DNA from: Endobacterium cereale
GTDB lineage: Bacteria > Pseudomonadota > Alphaproteobacteria > Rhizobiales > Rhizobiaceae
NCBI RefSeq assembly: GCF_009617585.1
Contig: NZ_WIXI01000048.1
Location: 1-64,000, forward strand
DNA: 64,000 nucleotides
Direction of reading: 5' to 3'
The translations under genes were made by a program, and so were the position numbers. Positions 8,740 through 18,122 of the stretch are shown here, piece by piece (position 1 is the stretch's first letter; each line of letters starts with the position of its first letter). The notes below the pieces were generated by a model. It worked only from the letters and a program-made list of their open reading frames with translations. It was not told the DNA's origin and did not search any database.

Positions 8740-9540
8740 TCAATTCCATCGCGTGCATGTTCTTGCAATTCCCCTGAAGTCCGGATTGGAGCGACCATCC
8801 ACGAGCACCGAACGATCCTTGACCACGATCTGCTGTGCATTCCTGACCGACCACACGAAAACCCTCGTCTTATCGACGCCAAAATAACGTTGCCAGCGAA
8901 GAACCGCGGAGCAGACGGTATGCATCTGTGCGCGTCCCTTCCTGAATTCGAGATAATCTTGCGGGCTGGCCGTTCCGCCGGCGCCGAACACGCCGACACG
9001 GAACCCTGCCAGCAATCCGTCATGCGCATTGTCGAGATCGAATGCGAAAGGTCCTTCGAACCCGATCTTCGCGCGTATGCCTGCAGCCCCTTCGATCCCC
9101 CACATAACGGGCCGATCGCTGACGAAGACGGCAGCCGCATCGCCGATGTCGGACAGATCGAGATTGACGCGACGATGGGGAGCGCGGTCCTCAAAAAACT
9201 GGAACACGATATGCACGGCATCCGAACGCTGGGCGGCATCACGCGAAGCCGTCATGGACTGAAGTTTGCGGTAAAGCGCCTTCAGCTGTTCAGGATCATC
9301 GCCGGATACGACGCCATTTTCATTGTGCGCACGCTCAATGCGCCAGCTCAACGGATCGAAGCTGCCGAAGCCCTTCCAGAGTTGGAAATTAACCGCCAGA
9401 AAAATGCTGGCCGAGGTTACGATCGGCAAGACGAACAGAAGAATAAGCATGCTGTTGGCGATCATCCCGAGCGAGCGCCACGGGCGCGCTGCCGGCTCCG
9501 CCGGTTCACGATCGTGGGACGGTTTTCGTCCGAATGACAT
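8740..9540 (-). CDS. Hypothetical single-pass membrane protein
   Basis: A 266-residue protein. A polar N-terminus of about 25 residues is followed by a strong membrane helix (MLILLFVLPIVTSASIFLAV, about residues 30-49) and a periplasmic domain of about 210 residues. The domain contains repeated beta-like strands and two Cys near positions 211 and 262. No family is recognised. The start at 9540 is preceded by aggagcc at good spacing. It is the first gene of a two-gene operon with 7887-8714; both have the same N-in, one-helix topology, which suggests partners in an envelope assembly. Confidence 0.55.
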   Translation of the reverse strand: MSFGRKPSHDREPAEPAARPWRSLGMIANSMLILLFVLPIVTSASIFLAVNFQLWKGFGSFDPLSWRIERAHNENGVVSGDDPEQLKALYRKLQSMTASRDAAQRSDAVHIVFQFFEDRAPHRRVNLDLSDIGDAAAVFVSDRPVMWGIEGAAGIRAKIGFEGPFAFDLDNAHDGLLAGFRVGVFGAGGTASPQDYLEFRKGRAQMHTVCSAVLRWQRYFGVDKTRVFVWSVRNAQQIVVKDRSVLVDGRSNPDFRGIARTCTRWN

Positions 9541-9811
9541 TCTGGCTCCTGCTCCACTTGCATACTTCCGCCTTCGACAGCATCGATGCGAGTAATTCTT
9601 CCCGGAAAACAGTAACGAATTGCCAGACCCGGATGAAAAAATGAAATGAATGCGTCGTTGGACAGCAGGCATTCAATTATATCGTTAAGCAATTGCTTTT
9701 GACGGACGGAGAATTTACCGCAACGAACACGGCTTTGCTGAGAGCCGCGCTTCCATAACCGCGCGGGGTGTCTCGCGATCTTTCAGACGACGGACCGCAT
9801 AATGCGTGGCG

Positions 9812-10345
9812 CTACGAATTTGCCAGCGAATAGATGATTTTGCTTAGGCAATCCTGTTGGAGGAGCGGGAAGCCGAGGGTGAGTGTCGCGTCTTCCGTCT
9901 GCCGTGAGTAGGATAGCATCGGATTGGGATCGTGAGGCGATGACGGCGCAGCCGGCTGCATGGCCGGGAACCGTGCAAGCAATGCTTCCCTATCGACACA
10001 GACGCCCTTGCCGAGCAAGAGAATAAGAAGCGGCCCGGCGGTTGCACCCGCACCAGGGCGGGGCTGGCGATAAGAAATGCTCTCGACCGGCAGGCCGTCT
10101 ATGACGAGATCATCGGCGATCCAGAACGAAAACACGCTTGTCCCCTCATCTGGCTTCAGCCGGAATGAAAAGGCATTTTCCAGCGAATGCCGATTGCGCA
10201 CGGTATCGATCGTGAGGTTTTCAACCAGTTGCACTACCTGCATGATTGGTTCGGCCCGCACCGATGGCGCCATCACAAAGATTGTCACTGCTGCGGCGAT
10301 CATCCGAAAGGCGTGCGACGTTTCATGCCGGGTAGTTTTTTTCAT
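9812..10345 (-). CDS. Hypothetical secreted protein
   Basis: A 177-residue protein with a signal peptide (MIAAAVTIFVMAPSVRAEP, cleavage around residue 31). The mature part is about 145 residues, predicted mainly beta, with Cys residues in GKGVCVDREA and QQDCLSK that could pair in the periplasm. The start is uncertain, since ATGs at 10345, 10357 and 10366 are in frame and none has a clear ribosome site. It is divergent from the NADAR gene, with about 80 bases between starts. I do not recognise the family. Confidence 0.5.
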   Translation of the reverse strand: MKKTTRHETSHAFRMIAAAVTIFVMAPSVRAEPIMQVVQLVENLTIDTVRNRHSLENAFSFRLKPDEGTSVFSFWIADDLVIDGLPVESISYRQPRPGAGATAGPLLILLLGKGVCVDREALLARFPAMQPAAPSSPHDPNPMLSYSRQTEDATLTLGFPLLQQDCLSKIIYSLANS

Positions 10346-10424
10346 AAAACACCACATTGAAAACATCGCCTTTTTACGCCCGTTCCGAATTGACAGGTCA
10401 GCAACGGACACGCTCTATAACCCC

Positions 10425-10982
10425 ATGTACGACAATCGCACCGCGCTCGAAACCGCATTTCTATCAAATGCCTCCATCGATTTCCTGTTCTTCTGGGGGC
10501 ACCGGCCCTCGAAGGATGGGAGGATCACTGCTTCGTGCCTAAGCCAATGGTGGCCCTCTCCATTCACGGTGGACGGTGTCATCTATCAGACTGCCGAACA
10601 CTGGATGATGGCCGCCAAGGCCCGGCTTTTCGGAGATCACCAGACGGCCGAGCACATTCTGGCGGCGACCGATCCGAAGGCGGTCAAGGCACTCGGCCGC
10701 AAGGCGCGCGGTTTTGATGCGGAGGCCTGGGACCGTGAAAAGTTTGCGATCGTCCGCGAGGGCAGTTTTCAGAAATTCCTGCAGAATGAAGACCTGCGCG
10801 AGTTTCTTCTGTCGACCGGCGACAAGGTGCTGGTCGAGGCGAGCCCGGTCGATCCGGTCTGGGGTATCGGGCTTGCAGCCGACGATGCGGCAGCAGCCAA
10901 TCCGACACAGTGGCGTGGTGAGAATTTGCTGGGCTTTGCGCTGATGGATGTCAAAGCGCGCATCAGGGCGGCGACTTTTTAA
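10425..10982 (+). CDS. NADAR family protein (YbiA-like N-glycosidase)
   Basis: A 185-residue NADAR-fold protein. The family core is clear: FLFFWGHRPS near the N-terminus, SQWWPSPFTVDGVIYQTAEHWMM split over two strands with the conserved Glu in TAEHWM, then DPVWGIGL and ENLLGFALM near the end. Characterised members such as YbiA hydrolyse the N-glycosidic bond of riboflavin-pathway intermediates; others remove ADP-ribose from guanine in DNA in partnership with DarT-like toxins. No darT-like gene is next to it, so a housekeeping damage-control role is the simpler reading. The start at 10425 gives the normal family length. Confidence 0.85.
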   Translation: MYDNRTALETAFLSNASIDFLFFWGHRPSKDGRITASCLSQWWPSPFTVDGVIYQTAEHWMMAAKARLFGDHQTAEHILAATDPKAVKALGRKARGFDAEAWDREKFAIVREGSFQKFLQNEDLREFLLSTGDKVLVEASPVDPVWGIGLAADDAAAANPTQWRGENLLGFALMDVKARIRAATF

Positions 10983-10996
10983 GCTCTTCACCACGC

Positions 10997-11026
10997 GAAA
11001 AACCGGAGGCGCAGGCGCCATCCGGT
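10997..11026 (-). terminator. Terminator downstream of ldtR
   Basis: On the minus strand, accgga and tccggt pair, with an inner ggc/gcc and one bulged base, followed by five T. It lies about 100 bases past the ldtR stop. Confidence 0.6.
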
Positions 11027-11127
11027 ATTGATCGCTTCTGGAGGTGTTTTGTTGTTCTTGCCGGTGGCCGGCCCGTGGATGGGCCTGGCCGCGCGGAGGC
11101 ATGACATGATGTCCCTGAAGGGATCGA

Positions 11128-11643
11128 TTACATCCGGTAAGCGATGCTATCGTTCCAGAAACGGTCGAGGCGCTGCAGCAGCTTGTTCATCTGCGAAAAT
11201 TCGCCTTCGCCGATGCCGCCGACCTTTTCGATCGAGCCGATGTGGCGATCATAAAGCTTGGCAACCGTTTCAGCTATTTCCTGGCCTTCCTTGGTCAGGC
11301 TGATGCGGACCGAGCGACGGTCGATGCGCGAACGCTGGTGGTTGATGAAACCGAGGTCGACCAGCTTCTTGACGTTGTAGGAAACGTTGGAGCCGAGGTA
11401 ATAACCACGCGAGCGCAGCTCGCCGGCGGTCAGTTCTGAATTGCCGATGTTGAACAGGAGAAGTGCCTGGACGGCGTTGACATCGTCACGACCCTGACGG
11501 TCGAACTCGTCCTTGATGACATCGAGAAGGCGACGGTGAAGACGCTCGACGAGATGCAGGGATTCCATGTAAAGACCACGGATCTGGTCTTCGTGGGGAT
11601 TGGCGACTGCCGCAGCCTGCGGCTTAACTTTTGCGTTCAACAT
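11128..11643 (-). CDS. ldtR: MarR family regulator LdtR
   Basis: A 171-residue MarR-type regulator that I recognise as LdtR, the rhizobial/Liberibacter regulator of L,D-transpeptidase and stress genes. The winged helix region includes GNSELTAGELRSRGYYLGSN (recognition helix) and the wing SRIDRRSVRISLT. Helices at both ends form the dimer interface, and the conserved YMESLHLVERLHRRLLDV helix is near the N-terminus. The start at 11643 has an agg site seven bases upstream; an upstream in-frame Met would add 20 residues. In relatives the target ldtP lies close by; here the L,D-transpeptidase gene is about 11 kb away. Confidence 0.85.
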   Translation of the reverse strand: MLNAKVKPQAAAVANPHEDQIRGLYMESLHLVERLHRRLLDVIKDEFDRQGRDDVNAVQALLLFNIGNSELTAGELRSRGYYLGSNVSYNVKKLVDLGFINHQRSRIDRRSVRISLTKEGQEIAETVAKLYDRHIGSIEKVGGIGEGEFSQMNKLLQRLDRFWNDSIAYRM

Positions 11644-11880
11644 TTTTTGCCTCACTGTTTTGTTTGGCGGTGTGTTTGTTTGTTCCCGCCTTGTGAGAGA
11701 CACTATCGAATGCGCATAAAATTCGACTTAAAACACACGGCTAACAGCCGGTAAACGCCCGTTTCTCCATTGTGGCGCGGTTGAGGCAACGGCCGCGTTA
11801 AGCAAATCGGCCCTATTTATTTCAATGATTTAGCGGAAATTTTCGTTCGAATTTTAACGAAAACTGCTTGGGAAACCTGG

Positions 11881-12312
11881 TTAATCAGTGGTTACCCGCT
11901 CGGCATTTTTGCGGTTTTCGAGGTAAATCGCGACGCGAAAGAGCACATAAATGGCGGCGACGAGGCCGTGCATGAGGGTTATCAACAGGCTGTGCCCAAA
12001 GATTTCCGGCCAGACTTGATACATCAGAAGCTGGGTGCCGGCTGCGAGCGCCCAAAGCACGGGTCCCCACGACACCGCAAGCCAGAGGCCAAGCGAGGCG
12101 ACCGGGAAAAGCACGGCCAAAGTGGAGGCCGCTGCGCGCCATGGAAAGCTCAACAGATCGAACCGGCCGCGCCCGCCAAAACTGTAACCTGTGATCATTC
12201 CCCAATATTGCAGGCCAAACCAGAAACAGGAGACGGCAACGAGACGCAGAAAGATGACGTAGAGCAACTGCGTCATGGAGCGTTTCGGGCGTTTGAGAGA
12301 ATCAGGAGCCAT
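11881..12312 (-). CDS. DUF6163 family membrane protein
   Basis: A 143-residue inner-membrane protein with four predicted helices (about residues 15-40, 57-78, 80-98 and 105-128) and a basic N-terminus. I recognise the family as DUF6163, a rhizobial protein commonly found next to hemB and ldtR; its function is unknown. It is divergent from hemB, with a 155-base intergenic region. The start at 12312 could alternatively be the Met at residue 13. Confidence 0.75.
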   Translation of the reverse strand: MAPDSLKRPKRSMTQLLYVIFLRLVAVSCFWFGLQYWGMITGYSFGGRGRFDLLSFPWRAAASTLAVLFPVASLGLWLAVSWGPVLWALAAGTQLLMYQVWPEIFGHSLLITLMHGLVAAIYVLFRVAIYLENRKNAERVTTD

Positions 12313-12467
12313 GGAGCGGACGATAGCGGTGGTTCATGCCATTCGCCAGAGGGCGCCGCCCCTATGACCTCAGTGCATACAAGATGCGGTGTCAGATCAA
12401 TTCGCAAAACGCAGGTCGCGTGATATTGGATCAGCTCTATTATAAAGAAGAGTGACAGAGGCATACC

Positions 12468-13481
<1,014 letters not shown>

Positions 13482-13517
13482 GCGCGCTTTTCCGCACGCT
13501 ATAAAGAAGCGGCATTT

Positions 13518-13545
13518 TCCGGCGGCCTTGTGCCGCCGGATTTCT
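13518..13545 (+). terminator. hemB terminator
   Basis: A perfect 9-bp stem (tccggcggc / gccgccgga) with loop cttgt, followed by tttct. Confidence 0.8.
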
Positions 13546-13598
13546 CCACCATATTGAATGGGTAAAATCCCGTTTCGGGAAAAGGAGAACACAATACC

Positions 13599-14057
13599 AT
13601 GAGCCTCGACCCCAACACAGCCGTCGTCGCACCTGAAGACTGGCGCGCCTATAGCGGCGTGCTGATGCGGCGCTCATTTGCCTTCATTCTCGACTACCTG
13701 ATTGTGCTGCTGCTGTGCATACCGGCGGCCATCATCGTATTCTTCCTCGGCGTTTTGACGCTCGGCCTCGGCTTCATGCTCTACCCGGCTCTGTTCGTGA
13801 TCGTCGCGCTTCTCTATTTCGGAATGACGCTGGGTGGCCCGAGCCAGGCGTCTCCTGGCATGCGCGCTGCCGGCATTACCATGCTGCGCCTCGATGGCCG
13901 CCGCATGGATTTCCTGACTGCGATGGTGCACACAGTGCTGTTCTGGGTGATCAACTCGGTGCTGACACCGCTGATCCTGCTGGCTGGTCTGTTCACCGAC
14001 CGTTCGCGCCTGGTGCACGACTTCCTGCTCGGCACCGTGGTTGCGCGCTCCAGCTGA
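13599..14057 (+). CDS. RDD family membrane protein
   Basis: A 152-residue inner-membrane protein. The RDD signature occurs as RRSFAFILDYLIV near residue 25, then a GPSQASPGMRAAGI segment and a C-terminal FTDRSRLVHDFLLGTVV, all typical of the family. Three membrane helices are predicted, at about residues 28-50, 55-78 and 106-130. Some RDD proteins act in sodium or osmotic tolerance, but the role of this one is not known. The ribosome site is strong (aaaggaga). It is flanked by terminators, so it is probably a single-gene unit. Confidence 0.88.
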   Translation: MSLDPNTAVVAPEDWRAYSGVLMRRSFAFILDYLIVLLLCIPAAIIVFFLGVLTLGLGFMLYPALFVIVALLYFGMTLGGPSQASPGMRAAGITMLRLDGRRMDFLTAMVHTVLFWVINSVLTPLILLAGLFTDRSRLVHDFLLGTVVARSS

Positions 14058-14096
14058 AGCTGCAACCGCGCCTGAATGAAAACATTTGATGACCAC

Positions 14097-14127
14097 ACAT
14101 GCGGGCAGTCTCTGCCCGCATGTTGAC
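14097..14127 (+). terminator. Terminator after the RDD gene
   Basis: A perfect 12-bp stem (acatgcgggcag / ctgcccgcatgt) with a 3-base loop, followed by tgacgtttt. Confidence 0.75.
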
Positions 14128-14201
14128 GTTTTGCGAACTTAGGTCATGCTAATAGAAATTGTCGCAACGCACACTCGTCGAACGCAAGGCTCCAACCCGG
14201 G

Positions 14202-14960
14202 ATGAACTCGCAAATTTCGCCATCACCGCAGTTCTATCTGACGGCTCCGGCAGCGTGTCCCTATCTTCCGGGCGAATATGAGCGAAAGGTGTTCACCCAC
14301 CTTGTCGGCCCGCGCGCAGCCGAGATGAACGACCTCCTGACACAGGGCGGTTTCCGTCGTTCGCAGAACATCGCCTATCGTCCGGCCTGCGAAGCCTGCC
14401 GCGCCTGCGTTTCGGTGCGCATCCTCGTCGATCAGTTTGAGCCGAGCCGGACGATGCGCCGGGTACTCAACGCCAACAGCGACATCACCGCCGAGATCTA
14501 TCCGGCACAGCCTTCGACCGAGCAGTTTTCGCTGTTCCGCACTTATCTCGATAGCCGCCATCAGCGCGGCGGCATGTCAGACATGTCGGCGCTCGATTAT
14601 GCGATCATGGTGGAAGACACGCATGTGAACACCCGCATCATCGAATACCGCCGTCGCGTGGAAGGTTCCGGCATCGGCGCCGCCAAGGGCGAACTGGTGG
14701 GTGTGGCTCTGACCGACATGATGAGCGATGGGCTTTCGATGGTCTATTCGTTTTTCAACCCGGAACTGGAAAAACGTTCCTTCGGAACGTTCATGATCCT
14801 AGACCACATCAACCGGACCCGCACGCTCGGCCTGCCGCATGTCTATCTCGGCTATTGGGTGAAGGGTTCGGCGAAGATGGGATACAAGACCCGCTACCAG
14901 CCGCAGGAGCATCTGACGGCGCGGGGCTGGGAATTGTATACGGGTGAGGACGAGGCCTGA
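14202..14960 (+). CDS. bpt: Aspartate/glutamate leucyltransferase (arginyl-tRNA--protein transferase family)
   Basis: A 252-residue cytoplasmic aminoacyl-tRNA-protein transferase of the Bpt type. It adds Leu to proteins with N-terminal Asp or Glu, marking them for ClpS/ClpAP degradation (N-degron pathway). Visible marks are the N-terminal FYLTAPAACPYLPGE, the Cys cluster CEACRACVSVRI near residue 65, and the GNAT-like C-terminal half with LGYWVKGSAKMGYK. The length matches the family. It stands as a single gene after the RDD terminator. Confidence 0.93.
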   Translation: MNSQISPSPQFYLTAPAACPYLPGEYERKVFTHLVGPRAAEMNDLLTQGGFRRSQNIAYRPACEACRACVSVRILVDQFEPSRTMRRVLNANSDITAEIYPAQPSTEQFSLFRTYLDSRHQRGGMSDMSALDYAIMVEDTHVNTRIIEYRRRVEGSGIGAAKGELVGVALTDMMSDGLSMVYSFFNPELEKRSFGTFMILDHINRTRTLGLPHVYLGYWVKGSAKMGYKTRYQPQEHLTARGWELYTGEDEA

Positions 14961-14994
14961 GCCTTCTGGATCCCAAGCCCTTCATTAGAGAATA

Positions 14995-15035
14995 TTGCCC
15001 GCATCGAGCAATGGTGTTATAACATGATTATAACA
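14995..15035 (+). promoter_or_regulatory. Promoter and palindromic operator of the toxin-antitoxin operon
   Basis: A -35-like ttgccc (14995-15000) and a -10-like tataac (15018-15023) are 17 bases apart. A perfect palindrome tgttataa-catga-ttataaca (15015-15035) overlaps the -10. This is the layout expected for autorepression by the antitoxin or the antitoxin-toxin complex. Confidence 0.65.
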
Positions 15036-15047
15036 GAGATTTAAACC

Positions 15048-15269
15048 ATGAACGCGACCATTCGTAAAATAGGTAATTCCGAAGGCATTATCATTCCCAA
15101 GGATGTTCTTGATCGCATGGGGCTGAAGGCTGGCGACACGCTCGAAATTCGTGAGGAAAATGGCAACATTGCCCTCGTGCCTGAGCAAGCCGATCTCGCT
15201 GAGCAGCTCAAAGCGGCACGTCTTGGTATGGAAAAATACCGAATCGCTCTGCGGGAACTTGCCAAGTGA
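15048..15269 (+). CDS. AbrB/MazE-type antitoxin
   Basis: A 73-residue DNA-binding antitoxin. Residues 1-45 form the swapped-hairpin AbrB fold (IRKIGNSEGIIIPKDVLDRMGL and GDTLEI). The C-terminal 28 residues are a charged helix that would wrap the toxin. It overlaps the downstream toxin gene by three bases (GTGA), implying translational coupling. The expected role is to neutralise the Doc-type toxin and bind the palindrome at 15015-15035. The base composition is more AT-rich than in the neighbouring genes, suggesting acquisition. Confidence 0.9.
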   Translation: MNATIRKIGNSEGIIIPKDVLDRMGLKAGDTLEIREENGNIALVPEQADLAEQLKAARLGMEKYRIALRELAK

Positions 15270-15655
15270 CAGCCATCAAATGGCTGTCACGCCCGGCCAT
15301 TGAGATCATCCATAGCGAACAGCTAGCCGAACATGGGGGACTGGTCGGCATAACGGATGAAAATGCTCTCGAATCTGCCCTTGTCCGTCCGCTCCACAAG
15401 AACACGTATGGCGAGGAAGATATCTTCGTTCTTGCTGCAGCCTACGTGTATAAACTTGCGAGAAACCATCCATTCTCAGATGGAAATAAACGCACTGCGT
15501 ATCTGGCAGCCTTCACCTTTCTCCTGATGAACGGTTACTTGATTGAAGCAACGCAGGCGCAGATCGTAATCCTCATATTGGGTGTCGCCGCTGGAGAAAT
15601 TGATGAGGACGGCCTGACACGCTTCCTGCGTGATCACACCGTCCCCTACCCCTGA
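15266..15655 (+). CDS. Doc-type (Fic fold) toxin, death-on-curing family
   Basis: A 129-residue toxin starting at GTG, overlapping the antitoxin stop. The Fic/Doc active-site motif is HPFSDGNKRTA (His at residue 68), on the usual helix before AYLAAFTFLLMNGY. Doc proteins phosphorylate elongation factor Tu and stop translation; the antitoxin would bury the active site. The pairing of an AbrB/MazE-type antitoxin with Doc, instead of Phd, is less common. Its stop codon ends at 15655 and the convergent parC stop begins at 15656, so the module was inserted without spare sequence or parC has lost its downstream spacer. Confidence 0.9.
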   Translation: MTAIKWLSRPAIEIIHSEQLAEHGGLVGITDENALESALVRPLHKNTYGEEDIFVLAAAYVYKLARNHPFSDGNKRTAYLAAFTFLLMNGYLIEATQAQIVILILGVAAGEIDEDGLTRFLRDHTVPYP

Positions 15656-17914
15656 TTACCCAGCAAACTTCCCGCTGCGCGGAAAGCCTTTCGGCACCGT
15701 GCGGCCTGCCGAAGCGCGATCGCCTTGCCATTCAATCAGCTCATCCTTGGTCTTCGTGAACTGGCGGCCGGCGCTGTCTTCCCAGGTGAGGCCCGTTTCG
15801 ATCGCAAAACACTTGATGTCGGAAATGCCGCCATCCTTGTAGCGCTGCAGGCGAACGCCTTTGCCGCGCGTCATTTCCGGCAGCTGCGCCAGCGGGAAGA
15901 CCAGCATCTTGCGGTTTTCACCGACGACCGCGACATAATCGCCCGAGACCGGGATGACCAGCTTGGCCTCATCGGGCATGCCGACATTCATGATCTGCTT
16001 GCCCTTGCGGGTATTGGCGGTCATTTCGCTTTCCGCAACAACAAAACCGTTGCCGGCCGTCGATGCGAGAATATGTTTGCGCGTCGCGTCGTGCACGAAC
16101 GCGGTCAGGATGTCCTGATCATTTTCCATGTCGACCATGATGCGGATCGGTTCGCCATGGCCACGGCCGCCCGGCAGCTTGTCCGCGCCAAGCGTATAAA
16201 CCTTACCACCGGTGGTGATCAGCAGCAGCTTGTCTGTCGTCTGGGCCGGGAATGCCAGGCTCAGGCCGTCGCCTTCCTTGAAGGTGAGCGTCGAGGTGTC
16301 GGCAATATGGCCCTTGAGTGCGCGGATCCAGCCCTTCTTCGAGATGACGACGGTGACCGGTTCTTTTTCGATCATCGCCTGCTGGATGGCTTCGAGATCG
16401 GCCTCCGGCGCATCGGCGAATTGCGTCATGCGCGCGAACGGCTTGCCCTTGCCCTTGGCAAAATCCTTGCGAACCTTCTGGATTTCGGTCTCGACGACCT
16501 TCCACTGCTTTTCGTCAGAGGCCAGTAGCGCTTCGAGATCGGCCTTTTCAGCGGTCAGCTCATCGAATTCCTTGCGGATTTCGAACTCTTCCAGCTTGCG
16601 CAAGGAGCGCAGGCGCATGTTGAGGATGGCCTCGGCCTGGATGTCGGTCAGCCCGAAGCGGGCGATCATCGCCTGTTTCGGCTCATCCTCCTCGCGGATG
16701 ATACGGATCACCTCATCGATATTGAGGTAGGCGATCAGGTAACCGCCGAGCAGTTCCAACCGGCGCTCGATGGCGGCCAAGCGGAAATTCGAGCGGCGAA
16801 CCAGCACTTCCTTGCGGTGCGCCAGCCATTCCGTCAGCACTTCGTTGAGCGCCATGACCCGGGGCACCTTGCCCATGGACAGCACGTTCATGTTGAGCGG
16901 GAACCGGTTTTCCAGATCCGTCAGCTTGAACAGCGATTCCATCAGGAGCGTCGCATCGACGGTGCGGTTTTTTGGCACCAGCACGACGCGGACGTCTTCG
17001 GCTGACTCGTCGCGCACGTCTTCCAAAAGCGGCAGTTTGCGGGCGATCAGCAGTTCGGCGATCTTTTCGATCAGGCGCGACTTCTGGACCTGGTAGGGAA
17101 TTTCGGTGATGACGATCTGGTAACCGCCGCGACCGAGATCTTCTGTCTCCCATTTCGCACGTACGCGAAAACCGCCGCGACCGGTGCGATAGGATTCGAT
17201 GATCGATTCACGGCTGTCGATGATGATGCCGCCGGTCGGCAGGTCCGGGCCGGGAATGAATTCGACCAGCTTTTCGACCGTCGCATCCGGATGTTTGATC
17301 AGATGCAGCGCCGCGTCGCAGAGTTCGTGCGCGTTATGCGGCGGGATGGACGTCGCCATGCCGACGGCGATGCCGGATGAGCCATTAGCGAGCAGGTTCG
17401 GGAAAGCGCCGGGCATGACGACCGGTTCGCTGTCTTCCTCGTTATAGGTGGGACGGAAATCGACCGAGTCCTGATCGATGCCTTCCAGAAGCAGCGCCGC
17501 GACCTCAGTCATGCGCGCTTCGGTGTAACGATAGGCGGCGGCGCCATCGCCGTCGATATTGCCAAAGTTGCCCTGGCCATCGACGATCGGGTAACGCTGC
17601 GAGAAATCCTGGGCCAGGCGCACCAGCGCATCATAGACCGACTGGTCGCCGTGCGGGTGGAACTTACCGATCACGTCACCGACGATACGGGCGCATTTCT
17701 TGAACGCCGAATTCGGCCGGATACCCATTTCGCTCATCGCGTGGATGATGCGGCGATGCACAGGTTTCAGGCCGTCGCGGACGTCCGGCAGCGCGCGGTG
17801 CATGATGGTCGACAACGCATAAGCAAGGTAGCGCTCTTCCAGCGCCGCCTTCAGGTCGACCGGCAGAATGTGGTCGTCGCCATCTTCTGGCGGCGGAGTC
17901 AGACTTTTTCCCAT
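15656..17914 (-). CDS. parC: DNA topoisomerase IV subunit A
   Basis: A 752-residue subunit that cleaves and rejoins DNA to decatenate daughter chromosomes, acting with ParE. The catalytic Tyr is Y130 in AAYRYTEARM. The quinolone-determining region reads GKFHPHGDQSVYD (residues 83-95); the position of E. coli ParC Ser80 is Gln91 and that of Glu84 is Asp95. The long coiled-coil gate (about 380-490) and the C-terminal beta-pinwheel region follow. The protein is full length. Its end abuts the Doc toxin gene directly and no terminator is visible between them. Confidence 0.97.
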   Translation of the reverse strand: MGKSLTPPPEDGDDHILPVDLKAALEERYLAYALSTIMHRALPDVRDGLKPVHRRIIHAMSEMGIRPNSAFKKCARIVGDVIGKFHPHGDQSVYDALVRLAQDFSQRYPIVDGQGNFGNIDGDGAAAYRYTEARMTEVAALLLEGIDQDSVDFRPTYNEEDSEPVVMPGAFPNLLANGSSGIAVGMATSIPPHNAHELCDAALHLIKHPDATVEKLVEFIPGPDLPTGGIIIDSRESIIESYRTGRGGFRVRAKWETEDLGRGGYQIVITEIPYQVQKSRLIEKIAELLIARKLPLLEDVRDESAEDVRVVLVPKNRTVDATLLMESLFKLTDLENRFPLNMNVLSMGKVPRVMALNEVLTEWLAHRKEVLVRRSNFRLAAIERRLELLGGYLIAYLNIDEVIRIIREEDEPKQAMIARFGLTDIQAEAILNMRLRSLRKLEEFEIRKEFDELTAEKADLEALLASDEKQWKVVETEIQKVRKDFAKGKGKPFARMTQFADAPEADLEAIQQAMIEKEPVTVVISKKGWIRALKGHIADTSTLTFKEGDGLSLAFPAQTTDKLLLITTGGKVYTLGADKLPGGRGHGEPIRIMVDMENDQDILTAFVHDATRKHILASTAGNGFVVAESEMTANTRKGKQIMNVGMPDEAKLVIPVSGDYVAVVGENRKMLVFPLAQLPEMTRGKGVRLQRYKDGGISDIKCFAIETGLTWEDSAGRQFTKTKDELIEWQGDRASAGRTVPKGFPRSGKFAG

Positions 17915-18122
17915 GGGGTTTGACTAGCGGAAAGCCCGATTCCCGGCAACAAAGCAGGGGAATCAGACTGTGGAGAACCTCGCGCTTCAGTCATCTCTCA
18001 TTAAGCCTTGCCACAAAAAGGTCCAGATAGACTTCACAGAGAGAATTCAGCGCCTTATTGGCGTAGCTTATAAATTCCATTTATTTTTCAGGCGGATCAC
18101 CTGCCTCGTGAGGAGACTATTC

